The notes under the pieces were generated by a model. The model searched no databases, was not told the origin of the DNA, and saw only the letters and a list, made by a program, of their open reading frames with translations. A DNA stretch of 64,000 nucleotides from Streptomyces sp. 71268. GTDB taxonomy: Bacteria; Actinomycetota; Actinomycetes; Streptomycetales; Streptomycetaceae. The stretch covers positions 8,252,501-8,316,500 of the forward strand of contig NZ_CP114200.1 in the NCBI RefSeq assembly GCF_029392895.1, written 5' to 3'. Made by a program: the position numbers and the translations under genes. Positions 25,970 to 34,323 of the stretch are shown here, piece after piece (positions within the stretch are counted from its first letter, which is position 1; every line of letters begins with the position of its first letter).

Positions 25970-27235
25970 TCAGAGGATGTCGACCGACGCGCTCGGCTCC
26001 AGCCGGCGGCGGCAGTCGAGGACGTAGAGCGCGTGCCGCGGGATGGCGGCGTAGTCGAACGCGTCGTGGTCGGTCAGCAGCACCACCGCGTCCGCCGCGG
26101 ACAGTTCGGCCGGGCCGAAGTCCACCCGGCGCACGCTGTTGTCCACCGTCACCGACTCCACGACGTGCGGATCGGCCGCGTGCACCTCGGCGCCGAGGCC
26201 GATCAGCAGCTCCGCGACCCTGAGCGCCGGCGACTCGCGGGCGTCGCCGGTGTTGGCCTTGTACGCCAGGCCGAGCAGCAGCACCCGGGCACCGTTCAGC
26301 GAGCGACGGCGCGCGTTGAAGGCGAGCAGCAGCCGCTGCACCACGTGGTCCGGCATGTGGTTGTTGATGTGGTTGGCCAGCTCCACGAAGCGGAAGCGGC
26401 GGCCGAGCGTGCGGTGCACCCGCCAGGACAGGTACTCCGGATCGACCGGCAGACAGTGTCCGCCCACTCCGGGCCCCGGCGTGAACCGCATGAAGCCGAA
26501 CGGCTTGGTCGCCGCCGCGTCCAGCGCCTCCCACACGTCGATGCCCAACTCGTGGGCGTACATGGCGATCTCGTTGACGAGCGCGATGTTCACGTGCCGG
26601 AAGGTGTTCTCCACCAGCTTCGACAGCTCGGCGACCTCCGGGGTGCGCACCGGCACCGTCGTCTCGGTGATCGAGTCGTAGAAGGCCCGCACCGCCGCCA
26701 GCGACGCCTCGTTGACGCCCGAGACCACCTTCGGCGTGTTGCCCAGGTGCCAGGTGGGGTTCCCCGGGTCGATGCGCTCGGGGCTGTACCCGAGGAAGAA
26801 GCCCTCGCCGGCCACCAGTCCCGAGTCCTCCTCCAGGATCGGGCCCACCAGCTCGGCGGTGGTACCCGGGTACGTGGTGGACTCCAGCACGACCGTGACG
26901 CCGGGCCGCAGCCGGCTCGCGAGCAGGCGCGCGGCCTCCTCGACGTACGACAGGTGGGGCACCCCGTCCTTGAGCGGCGTCGGGACGGTGATGACGGCGA
27001 TGTCGAAGCCGTCCAGCTCGGCCGTGTCGGCCGTCGGCAGGTAGCTGCCGGCCTCCAACAGCGCGGCCAACTCGGCACTGGGCACGTCCTCGACGTAGGA
27101 CTCGCCGGCCAGCAGCCGCTTCACCCGCTCGCCGTCGATGTCGTAGCCGACGACCCGGTGCCCGGCGCGGGCTGCCCGTACGGCCAGCGGCAGGCCGACG
27201 TAGCCCTGGCCCAGTATCGCGATCTTGCTGCTCAC
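25970..27235 (-). CDS. Nucleotide-sugar 6-dehydrogenase (UDP-GlcNAc/ManNAc- or UDP-Glc-type)
   Basis: A 421-residue protein of the UDP-glucose/GDP-mannose dehydrogenase family. The N-terminal NAD domain opens KIAILGQGYVGLPLA (GxGYVG). The central domain has AELSKLVENTFRHVNIALVNEI and the catalytic Cys261 in GGHCLPVDP. The C-terminal domain contains LLGLAYKANTGDARESP. It oxidises C6 of an NDP-sugar to the uronic acid in two NAD-dependent steps. Sequence style (VENTFR, DARESP) is closer to the WecC/WbpA/TuaD-like bacterial group than to GDP-Man enzymes, but the sugar is uncertain. The GTG start has AGGAGG upstream. It lies 45 bp after the aminotransferase-family pair, in the same direction, so all three probably act on one sugar pathway. 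Confidence 0.9.
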   Translation of the reverse strand: MSSKIAILGQGYVGLPLAVRAARAGHRVVGYDIDGERVKRLLAGESYVEDVPSAELAALLEAGSYLPTADTAELDGFDIAVITVPTPLKDGVPHLSYVEEAARLLASRLRPGVTVVLESTTYPGTTAELVGPILEEDSGLVAGEGFFLGYSPERIDPGNPTWHLGNTPKVVSGVNEASLAAVRAFYDSITETTVPVRTPEVAELSKLVENTFRHVNIALVNEIAMYAHELGIDVWEALDAAATKPFGFMRFTPGPGVGGHCLPVDPEYLSWRVHRTLGRRFRFVELANHINNHMPDHVVQRLLLAFNARRRSLNGARVLLLGLAYKANTGDARESPALRVAELLIGLGAEVHAADPHVVESVTVDNSVRRVDFGPAELSAADAVVLLTDHDAFDYAAIPRHALYVLDCRRRLEPSASVDIL

Positions 27236-27280
27236 GGATCGGTCCTCCTGTGGACGGCGGTGCGTACGGGCGAGCTGTGG

Positions 27281-28429
27281 TCAGCGGAAGAAGGCGGCCA
27301 CGGCGTCCGCGACGCGGCTCACCTGGGCCTGGTCGAGCTGGGGGTGCAGGGGCAGGGCCAGGTGCCCGGCGCTGGCCTGCTCGGCGCCGGGCCAGCGCGC
27401 CCCTGGCGGGGCGTACGGGGCGAAGGCGGGGAGGCGGGGGAGGGGCAGCGGGTAGTAGACCCGGGTGCCGATGCCGTGGGCCGCGAGGTGGCGGGCCAGC
27501 GCGTCGCGGTCCTTTGTCCGCACGGCGTAGACGTAGTGGCACTGCTCGGCGCCCGGAGCCGGCGCGCTGAGACCGTGCTCGCGCAACGGCGCGAACCGCT
27601 GGCTGTAGTACGCGCTGATCCGCGCCCGGCGCGCGATGCGCGCGTCCTGGGTCGCCAGCCGGGCGAGTTGGAATCCGGCCTGTATCTCGTCGAAGCCGCT
27701 GTACGGGCCGAGCCCGTGGTGCGCGGAGCGGCGTTCACCCTCCCGGCCGTGGTCGCGCAGCTCGCGCACGGTGCGGGCGAGCCCCGGGTCGTCGGTCAGT
27801 ACGGCCGCGCCCTCGCCCGGCATCCCGAAGGGCTTGGCCGGAAAGAACGAGTACAGGCCGAGCCGGCCCCAGGTGCCCGCGGCGCGCCCGGCCAGCGTCG
27901 CGTCCTGTGCGACGGCCGCGTCCTCGATGACGGTCAGCCCGTGCGCCGTGGCCAGCCTCGTCACCTCGGGCATGTCGGCCATGGTGGTGAAGGTGTGCGC
28001 CGGCACGACCGCCCGGGTGCGCGCGGTGAGCCGGCGCGCGACGTCGGCCACGTCGATGACCATCGTCACCGGGTCGACGTCGGCGAAGACCGGCACGGCG
28101 CCCACCCCCAGGACGGTGCTCGCCAGCGGCTCGGCCCCGAACGCGGGCACGACCACCTCGTCCCCGGGGCCGACCCGCGCCGCCCGCAGCGCCAGGCCGA
28201 GTGCCGAGGTGCCGCTGGCGCAGGCGATCACGTCACCGGTGCCGACGCGCAGCCGCAGCCGCCGCTCCAACTCGGCCGTGCGACGGCCGAGGACGAAGCG
28301 CTGGTCGGGATCGGTGGCCACCTCCCGCACGATCTCCAGCAGGAGTTCGCGGGCGTCGGCGTCGAGGAGCGAGCCGCTGTAGGGCACCGGGGCCACGTCG
28401 ACCGCGGGGGCCGAGTCCACCACACTCAT
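27281..28429 (-). CDS. DegT/DnrJ/EryC1/StrS-family PLP aminotransferase
   Basis: A 382-residue fold-type I PLP enzyme of the sugar aminotransferase family. Family blocks are GTSALGLALRAARVGPGDEVVVPAF, HTFTTMADM, VIEDAAVAQDA (Asp170) and SFFPAKPFGMPGEG, where Lys199 forms the Schiff base with PLP. The C-terminus has HYVYAVRTKDRDALARHLAAHGIGTRVYYP. The ATG overlaps the upstream paralogue's stop (ATGA), so the two are translated together. Such enzymes add an amino group to a keto-sugar or cyclitol, and in AHBA synthase they catalyse aromatisation. With a nucleotide-sugar dehydrogenase next door an amino-uronic acid is a reasonable guess, unproven. Confidence 0.88.
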   Translation of the reverse strand: MSVVDSAPAVDVAPVPYSGSLLDADARELLLEIVREVATDPDQRFVLGRRTAELERRLRLRVGTGDVIACASGTSALGLALRAARVGPGDEVVVPAFGAEPLASTVLGVGAVPVFADVDPVTMVIDVADVARRLTARTRAVVPAHTFTTMADMPEVTRLATAHGLTVIEDAAVAQDATLAGRAAGTWGRLGLYSFFPAKPFGMPGEGAAVLTDDPGLARTVRELRDHGREGERRSAHHGLGPYSGFDEIQAGFQLARLATQDARIARRARISAYYSQRFAPLREHGLSAPAPGAEQCHYVYAVRTKDRDALARHLAAHGIGTRVYYPLPLPRLPAFAPYAPPGARWPGAEQASAGHLALPLHPQLDQAQVSRVADAVAAFFR

Positions 28430-29667
28430 CACAGGGCACCTTCCGGAGCGAAGGAACGGACGGCGGCACACACGTCCGCCACCTGACGCAGGGTCAGGTC
28501 CGGGTAGAGGGGCAGCGCGAGCACGTGTTCGGCGGCCTCCTCGGCGTTCGGGAAGTCCCCTCGCCGGTGACCGAGGTCCGCGAAGCAGGGCCGCAGGTGT
28601 GGCGGGCGCGGGTACGCCTCGGTGCTGATCCCGACCCGCGCGAGGTGGGCCGCCAGCCCGTCCCGGTCGTCCACCTCGATGGCGTACACCGAGAAGACCG
28701 GATCGACGTGGGCCCGCGAGCCCCGCACGACCTCGGGCAGCCGGCGCACGCCGGGCGCGCCGCGCAGTTGCCGGGTGTACGCGGCGGCCAATTCCGCGCG
28801 GCGGCCGATGTCGGCCTCGATCTCGGCCAGCCTGCCGAGCAGCACCGCCGCCTGGACGTCGTCCATCTTGGCGTTGGTGCCCAGGAGTTCGCCCTGCCTG
28901 GCCACCTCGGCGGCGGCCGCTCGCCGGCTCGCCGTGCCCTGGCTCACCGCCGCCGACGGGGCCGTGCGGCCGTGGTCGCGCAGCGCGCGCACGCGCGCGG
29001 CGAGCGCGTCGTCCCGGGTGAGCACCAGGCCCGCGTCGCCCAGCGCGCCGAGTGTCGTGGTGGGGCACAGCGACACCGCGCCGCCCGCGCCGATCAGCCC
29101 CGTGTGCACGCCCGCCCAGCGCATCCCCAGGCTCCGCGCGCCGTCCTCGAACACCAGCAGCCCGTGGCGCGCGGCGATGTCCGTCACCTCGGCGAGGTCG
29201 GCCGGCTGACAGAACACGTGCGCCGGCAGTACGGCCCTGGTCCGCGTGGTGATCGCCTTCTCGACCGAGGCGGGGTCGATGCCGTAGGTGAGGGGGTCGA
29301 CATCGGCGAAGACCGGGCGGGCGCCCACCAGCGCCACCGACGCGGCCGGCGCGGCGAACGCGAACGCCGGCACCACCACCTCGTCGCCGGGCCCGATCCC
29401 CGCCGCGCGCAGCAACAACACGAGGGCGTCGGTGCCGTTGCTCACCGCGATGGCGTGCCGAGCACCGGTGTAGGTACGCAACGCGGCCTCGAGCTCGGCG
29501 GTCTTGGGTCCGTTCGAGTAGACCCCGGAGTCGAGCACGTCTTCGATCTGTCGGCGTACGGAAGGCCACAGCCGTTCGAACGAGGCCGCCTGGGTGAAGA
29601 ACGGGACTCCGGTCGGGGCCGCTGTCCCGGGGCTTCCGGGAATGCTTTCCGTCACTCTCCTGCCCAT
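28429..29667 (-). CDS. DegT/DnrJ/EryC1-family protein lacking the PLP lysine
   Basis: A 412-residue paralogue of the next gene product. Blocks are NGTDALVLLLRAAGIGPGDEVVVPAFAF, VLPAHVFCQPAD, LVFEDGARSLG (Asp175) and a C-terminal FSVYAIEVDDRDGLAAHLARVGISTEAYPRP-type region. The PLP-lysine motif, normally P-x-K-x-L-G, reads CPTTTLGALGD: Thr204 stands where Lys is expected. The rest of the domain, including the PLP-binding Asp, looks intact. The enzyme cannot form the normal internal aldimine. It could be a PLP-dependent dehydratase-like variant (ColD has His at this site) or a non-catalytic partner of the coupled paralogue. The ATG at 29667 has a GGAGAG just upstream. Confidence 0.82.
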   Translation of the reverse strand: MGRRVTESIPGSPGTAAPTGVPFFTQAASFERLWPSVRRQIEDVLDSGVYSNGPKTAELEAALRTYTGARHAIAVSNGTDALVLLLRAAGIGPGDEVVVPAFAFAAPAASVALVGARPVFADVDPLTYGIDPASVEKAITTRTRAVLPAHVFCQPADLAEVTDIAARHGLLVFEDGARSLGMRWAGVHTGLIGAGGAVSLCPTTTLGALGDAGLVLTRDDALAARVRALRDHGRTAPSAAVSQGTASRRAAAAEVARQGELLGTNAKMDDVQAAVLLGRLAEIEADIGRRAELAAAYTRQLRGAPGVRRLPEVVRGSRAHVDPVFSVYAIEVDDRDGLAAHLARVGISTEAYPRPPHLRPCFADLGHRRGDFPNAEEAAEHVLALPLYPDLTLRQVADVCAAVRSFAPEGAL

Positions 29668-30264
29668 GTCTCTCCATTCGTAGTACCCACTTTCGAAAAT
29701 AGGCGGCACACGAGTTGTCAGGGATAGCAATCCGCAGGCAATGACATGGCAGATTCAGTGCCGCACATGTCACTCTCGGACAGAGTTCTGTGTCTTTTCG
29801 ACCCCTCAATTGCTGTCTGGACAGGCCGTCTTGACCGGTGTGTTGTCCACCCTTGATGGTGGATAGTGTTTCCGACTTCCAGGCCGGGGGGCGCTTTCCC
29901 ATATGGACACCCGCAGAAGATTCGGCTTTGCCGGGCCAGGGGATTCTCACCGGTCGACCAGTCGAACAGTGGCGCGGGCAAAACGGCGGTGGTCGCCCGT
30001 CGTGCCCGCTTCCGTCGCCCGCCGCGCGACCCTTTCGCCGCCGGTCCGTCGTGCGGCGCGGCATGCTCGTCGCTGACCCGTCGACCGCGCGCGGCTGGCG
30101 CGTCCCAGCGCGCGCGGGCGCCCCCGGGCGCCACGGCCCCCGCGCGCCCCCGTCAGCCGCCGCCCCGCTGTTCGAGGCGTCCGGACGGACACGCCGCCCC
30201 GCCCGTGCGCGTGGGGCGTGCCGCCGGTCGGCCACACCGGTGATCGCAGAGAGGAACCCCAAAC
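29668..30264. promoter_or_regulatory. Divergent promoter region of the aminotransferase and prenyl synthase units
   Basis: About 600 bp without a gene. The part at 29690-29910 is much richer in A/T than the flanks, as expected for promoters. It contains the inverted repeat TGACATG (29742-29748) and CATGTCA (29766-29772), plus a 6-bp hairpin TCCACC/GGTGGA at 29846-29863. The part from ~29990 to 30240 is GC-rich and featureless. No reliable -35/-10 pair could be fixed. Confidence 0.45.
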
Positions 30265-31329
30265 ATGACCGTGTCACCGATGGCACCCGTGGCCACCCCT
30301 ACCGGCCGCGGCGCCCAGGCCAGGGCCCGGATTCTCGCCCGTACCGAAACCCGCCTCGACGCCCTGCTCGCCGCCGAGCGCGCGCAGTGGGCCGGCGTGG
30401 ACGCGCGCGCCATCGCTCCCGTCGAGAGCGTCGGCCAACTCGTCCGCGCGGGGGGCAAGCGCCTGCGACCGGCCTTCTGCGCGGCCGGATTCCTGGCCGC
30501 CGGCGGCGAGGAAACCGACACCCGGGTGGTGGAGGCGGCCGCCGCCGTCGAGCTGCTGCACGCCTTCGCCCTGATCCACGACGACGTCATCGACGACTCG
30601 CCGTTGCGCCGCGGCGAACCCACCGCCCACGTCCGCGCCATCGAGCAGCACCGCGCCCTCGGCTGGCACGGCGAGGCGCGCCGCTACGGCGAGGGTGTCG
30701 CCGTGCTCGCCGGCGACCTCGCGCTCTCGTACGCGATGCGGCTCGCCCAGGAGCTACCGGCCACCGCGCGCGGGGTCTGGGGAGAGCTGGTCACCGAGAT
30801 GATCGTGGGCCAGCACCTGGACGTGGCCGTGGCCGCCGAGGGGGTCGCCGACACGCGGCTGTCCGAGTACATCGCCAACGCCAAGTCCGGGCGCTACAGC
30901 ATCCGCCGCCCGCTCGAACTCGGCGCCGCCATCACCGGAAACACCACCCTGGCCGCGACGTTCGAGGCGTACGGCGCCGCGCTCGGCGAGGCGTTCCAGC
31001 TCCGCGACGACCTGATCGACGCCTTCGGCGACGCGGACGTGGCGGGCAAGCCGGTGGGCGCCGACGCCGAGAACAACAAGATGACCCTGCTGATGAGTCT
31101 GGCCGTCGGGCGCAGCGAGCGGGTGCGGGACCTGGTCTCGGCCGGCGGCCGGGACGAGACGGCACTCCGTGCGGAGATCGCGGCCATCGACGTACGCGCC
31201 GAGGTGGAGCGGCGCATCGACACGCTGGTCGACCAGGCTCGTGAGGCCCTGGCGAACGCGCCGCTGCCCCAGGAGTGGCGCGAGGAACTGGCGGGCATGG
31301 CGGTCGCCGTCGCCTACCGCGACAAGTAG
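30265..31329 (+). CDS. Polyprenyl diphosphate synthase (GGPP synthase-like)
   Basis: A 354-residue all-helical isoprenyl diphosphate synthase. Both aspartate-rich motifs are intact: FARM DDVID at residues 106-110 (in HAFALIHDDVIDDSPLRRG) and SARM DDLID at 248-252 (in FQLRDDLIDAFGD). GGKRLRP, which binds IPP, is at ~63-69. It condenses IPP with an allylic diphosphate. Size and motif layout are like streptomycete GGPP synthases of the CrtE type, but chain length (C15 versus C20) cannot be fixed from sequence. It lies alone on the plus strand among a UbiA-family enzyme, FAD oxidoreductases and an exporter, and probably supplies their prenyl substrate. Confidence 0.9.
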   Translation: MTVSPMAPVATPTGRGAQARARILARTETRLDALLAAERAQWAGVDARAIAPVESVGQLVRAGGKRLRPAFCAAGFLAAGGEETDTRVVEAAAAVELLHAFALIHDDVIDDSPLRRGEPTAHVRAIEQHRALGWHGEARRYGEGVAVLAGDLALSYAMRLAQELPATARGVWGELVTEMIVGQHLDVAVAAEGVADTRLSEYIANAKSGRYSIRRPLELGAAITGNTTLAATFEAYGAALGEAFQLRDDLIDAFGDADVAGKPVGADAENNKMTLLMSLAVGRSERVRDLVSAGGRDETALRAEIAAIDVRAEVERRIDTLVDQAREALANAPLPQEWREELAGMAVAVAYRDK

Positions 31330-31517
31330 CCGCCGCGCGTGGCAGCGGGGCCCGGCAGCACACCTCCCGAGCCCCGTTCCACGTCACCGACACACCCGCG
31401 TCACCGACACACCCACGTCACTGACGCTCGCGCGCCGTCGCCCCGCCCCCGCAACCGCCTCACCACGGCGTCCAGGGGGCGGCCCGCCGGGCCGGCGCGG
31501 AGGGGGCCGGCCGGCGC

Positions 31518-31543
31518 CCCGCCCCGTGTCGGCGCGGGGCGGG
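31518..31543. terminator. Short hairpin between prenyl synthase and the LuxR regulator
   Basis: A 9-bp stem (31518-31526 with 31535-31543) ends 4 bp before the stop codon of the converging regulator gene. It is placed to act as a bidirectional terminator. Confidence 0.5.
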
Positions 31544-31547
31544 CGCG

Positions 31548-33926
31548 TCAGACCACGCGCGGCAGCCCGCCCGACGCGCTGAGGTCACCGTCGGCCGTGG
31601 CGCGGGCGCTGAGCACCCGGTTGGCCACCTGGACCCGCGAGGTGCAGTCGAGCTTGCGCATCACCTTGCGCAGGATGTTCACGGCCGTCCACTCGGCGGT
31701 CCCGAGGCGCCGCGCCACCTCGCGGTTGGTCAGCCCCTCCGCGACCAGCGCCGCCACCTCCTGCTCGCGCCGGGTCAGGGTGTCCGCCGCCGGTGGGGCC
31801 TGGGGCGCGGAGGGCGGCGGGGCCAGCGGCGTCAACGCGAGTGCCACCGCCTCGTGCGCGCCGAGCCGCGCGCCGGACCGGCTGTGCTCGTCGAACGCGG
31901 CCTCGCCCAGACGCTGCCCGGCCTGTGACAGCAACCCCTGCCGGGCGGACTCCGGCAACCGCACCGGCAACCCGCCGGCGCCCTCCTCCAACACACCCGC
32001 CGCGGCGAGGAGTTGGGCCGCCCGTTCCCAGGCACCGGTGGTCCGGCCGTGCCGGCGCACCAGCAGGTCGGCCGAGACGTGCAGCGCACAGGCGAGGGCC
32101 GGAAGGTCACCGAGTTCGCGCAGCACCAGCAGCGCCTGCCGTGCCATCCGCTCGGCGCTCGCCGGCACCTCGCCCTCGGCCAGCAACCCGGCGAGCACCA
32201 GCTTGCCGAGCGCCGCCCGCCGCGCGTCGCCGATCTCCTCGAAGCGCAACACCGCGTCCTGCCCGTACTGCACCGCCGCGGACGTGTCGCCCAGGTCCCG
32301 ACGGACCTCGGCCAGGCGCCCGGTCGCCGAGGCCACGCCGTGCGCGTCGGACAGCTCCCGGTGCTCCGCCACCACGTCGGCCAGCAGGGCCTGGGCGCCA
32401 CAGAGGTCGCCCTGGGCGTGGGCGAGGCGCGCCAGCAACTCCCGGACGGCGACCGCGCCGGCCCGGTCGCCGTCCGCCCGGTACTGCGCCAGCGCCGCCC
32501 GCAGATCCTCCCGCGCCTCCAGGTACCGGCCGCCCAGCAGGCGCGTCTCGCCGAGCGCCGCCCGCAGCGCGGCCCGCACGTGGCCGGTGGTCGCCCCGGC
32601 GGCGCACGCGGCGCCCAGCCGGGCCGCGGCCTCCCGTACCTCGCCCCGGATCAGCCAGTACGGCAGCGTTGTCGCGGCCAACTCGCCCGCTCCGTCGCCG
32701 TCCCCCACGCGCACCAGGTGGTCCAGGGCCGCCAGCGTGTCGCGGTGCCCGAGTGCCAGCCTGGCCAGCGTCGCGGCCTGCCCCGGCCCGCTCAGCCGTG
32801 GCAGCGTGGCCCGGGCGCGGCGCAGCACGTGCGCGGCGTGCCGGTTCCTGATCGACTCCAGGGCCCCCTCATCGGAGAGCTGCTCCACGGCGTACGCGCG
32901 CGAGGTGCGCAGCATGCGGAATCTGATGCTGCCGTCGGGCTGTTCCCGTGGCAACAGCAGGCTGCGGTCGACGAACTCCTCCAGGGCCGACCGGGCCTCG
33001 TACACCGAAAGGCCCAGCACCTCGGCGGCCTGCGCCCCGTCGAAGGAGGAGGCGAAGACCGCCAGCCGGCGCAGGACGGCGCGGCGGTCCGGGTCGAGCA
33101 CCGCCCAACTGTGCTCCACCGCCTCGTAGACGCTCAGGTGCCGCGACATGGTGTCGGCCGCGGTGCCGCGCAGCGCGCCGCACGAGCGGTCGAGTTCCTC
33201 GAGGAGCGCGCGAGGCGAGGAGACCTTGAGGCGGGCCGCGGCGAGTTCGAGCGCCAACGGCAGCCCGTCCAGCCGCACGCACAACTGGGCGACCGCGTCC
33301 CGGTTCTCCTCGGTCAGCTTGAAGCCGGGCCGTACGGCGCGGGTGCGCTGCACCAACAGTCGCACCGAGGCCACCTCCGCGAGCGGGCCCGTGGCCCCGG
33401 CGGAGCCGGGCACGGCCAGCGGGGCGAGCTGGACGCGCCGCTCGCCGTAGACCCCCAGCACCTGGGTCGCCACGGTCAGCACGCACAGCCGGGGCGCGCG
33501 GCCGGCGAGATCGGCCACCAGATCGGCCACGTCCCGGGTCGGGCGTGAACCGCAGTCGAGTACGAGCAGGAAGTCGAGATCGGTCAGGGGCGGATCTCCG
33601 TCGGCGGCCGGGCCGTCGCCGCACAGCGCGGCCCGCACCGCGCCGGCCAGGTCCTGGCGCTGGTCCTCGAGGTCCAGGTAGCACCCACCGTCCCGGAAGG
33701 CGCTGACCACGTCGTCGGCGACCACCGTCGCCAGGCGGGTCTTGCCGACGCCGGCGGGGCCGGTGAGGGTGAGCACCTGGGTGTCCCGGGCCAGGATCTG
33801 CGCTCTCAGCCGGGCTACCTCGTCATCTCGGCCCACCAGCGGTGACAGTGGTCGTCGGCTGGAACCGGTCGCGACCGGTTCCGAGGTGAAGCCGTCCTGC
33901 TGCGCGTGAGTGCCTGCCTGCACCAT
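31548..33926 (-). CDS. Large ATPase regulator with C-terminal LuxR helix-turn-helix
   Basis: A 792-residue regulator. Residues ~25-300 form a STAND/NB-ARC-like ATPase: Walker A LTGPAGVGKTRLA at ~50-62, FLLVLDCGS as Walker B region and RLDGLPLALELAAARL. A helical repeat (TPR-like) region spans ~330-680. The C-terminus is a LuxR/GerE DNA-binding domain (TRREQEVAALVAEGLTNREV, VMRKLDCTSRVQVANRV). This layout is typical of pathway-specific activators in antibiotic clusters. The ATG at 33926 has GGAAGGAG 4 nt upstream. It is the best candidate controller of the surrounding terpenoid-like genes. Confidence 0.9.
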   Translation of the reverse strand: MVQAGTHAQQDGFTSEPVATGSSRRPLSPLVGRDDEVARLRAQILARDTQVLTLTGPAGVGKTRLATVVADDVVSAFRDGGCYLDLEDQRQDLAGAVRAALCGDGPAADGDPPLTDLDFLLVLDCGSRPTRDVADLVADLAGRAPRLCVLTVATQVLGVYGERRVQLAPLAVPGSAGATGPLAEVASVRLLVQRTRAVRPGFKLTEENRDAVAQLCVRLDGLPLALELAAARLKVSSPRALLEELDRSCGALRGTAADTMSRHLSVYEAVEHSWAVLDPDRRAVLRRLAVFASSFDGAQAAEVLGLSVYEARSALEEFVDRSLLLPREQPDGSIRFRMLRTSRAYAVEQLSDEGALESIRNRHAAHVLRRARATLPRLSGPGQAATLARLALGHRDTLAALDHLVRVGDGDGAGELAATTLPYWLIRGEVREAAARLGAACAAGATTGHVRAALRAALGETRLLGGRYLEAREDLRAALAQYRADGDRAGAVAVRELLARLAHAQGDLCGAQALLADVVAEHRELSDAHGVASATGRLAEVRRDLGDTSAAVQYGQDAVLRFEEIGDARRAALGKLVLAGLLAEGEVPASAERMARQALLVLRELGDLPALACALHVSADLLVRRHGRTTGAWERAAQLLAAAGVLEEGAGGLPVRLPESARQGLLSQAGQRLGEAAFDEHSRSGARLGAHEAVALALTPLAPPPSAPQAPPAADTLTRREQEVAALVAEGLTNREVARRLGTAEWTAVNILRKVMRKLDCTSRVQVANRVLSARATADGDLSASGGLPRVV

Positions 33927-34232
33927 GCGGCTCCTTCCGTTGGGGCCCGCGGGAACTTCCACGCTGGTCGGCCAACGGTTGCAGGCAGCGGCAAAAGCCC
34001 GGTCAAGGGTCGTGAAACGCGCAGGTAGAGGCGCCTTTTCGCGTCACGCCCGATTCGCTCGCGGTTTCTGTGGATCTCAGGCCAACCACGAGCGCCGGTC
34101 ATCAAAAGCCGTGCTGCGCGCACCCTACTAGGCCCCGGAAACCGGCCCCCAACCGGGGGGTGCGTTACGCCGTTTGGCCAGCTCATGAGACATGTCGGGG
34201 GCGCGTTGGGGGACGCGGCGGCGCACGGGTAC

Positions 34233-34277
34233 GCCGAAGGCCCCGGCGCGCGCGGGCGCGCTGCCGGGGCCTTCGGC
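34233..34277 (-). terminator. Hairpin terminator after the FAD/UbiA operon
   Basis: A perfect 15-bp stem (34233-34247 with 34263-34277, 15-nt loop) sits 46 bp downstream of the last gene of the four-gene minus-strand operon. The rest of the 397 bp up to the regulator start is A/T-rich near 34000-34130 and should carry the regulator promoter. Confidence 0.8.
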
Positions 34278-34323
34278 TCCACGGTGGTGCCAGCGGCCCC
34301 TCGCGGGCCGCCTTGACCGATCG

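Noticed and set aside
29831..29869. TTGACC as a -35 box before the prenyl synthase gene
   Set aside because: No -10 element occurs at an acceptable spacing of 16-19 bp, and the start codon is about 400 bp away.
27281..30286. A single ~1000-residue minus-strand frame spanning the first aminotransferase and beyond
   Set aside because: Only the last 382 codons are protein-like. The overlap of ATG and stop at 28429 with the second gene in another frame shows two coupled genes.
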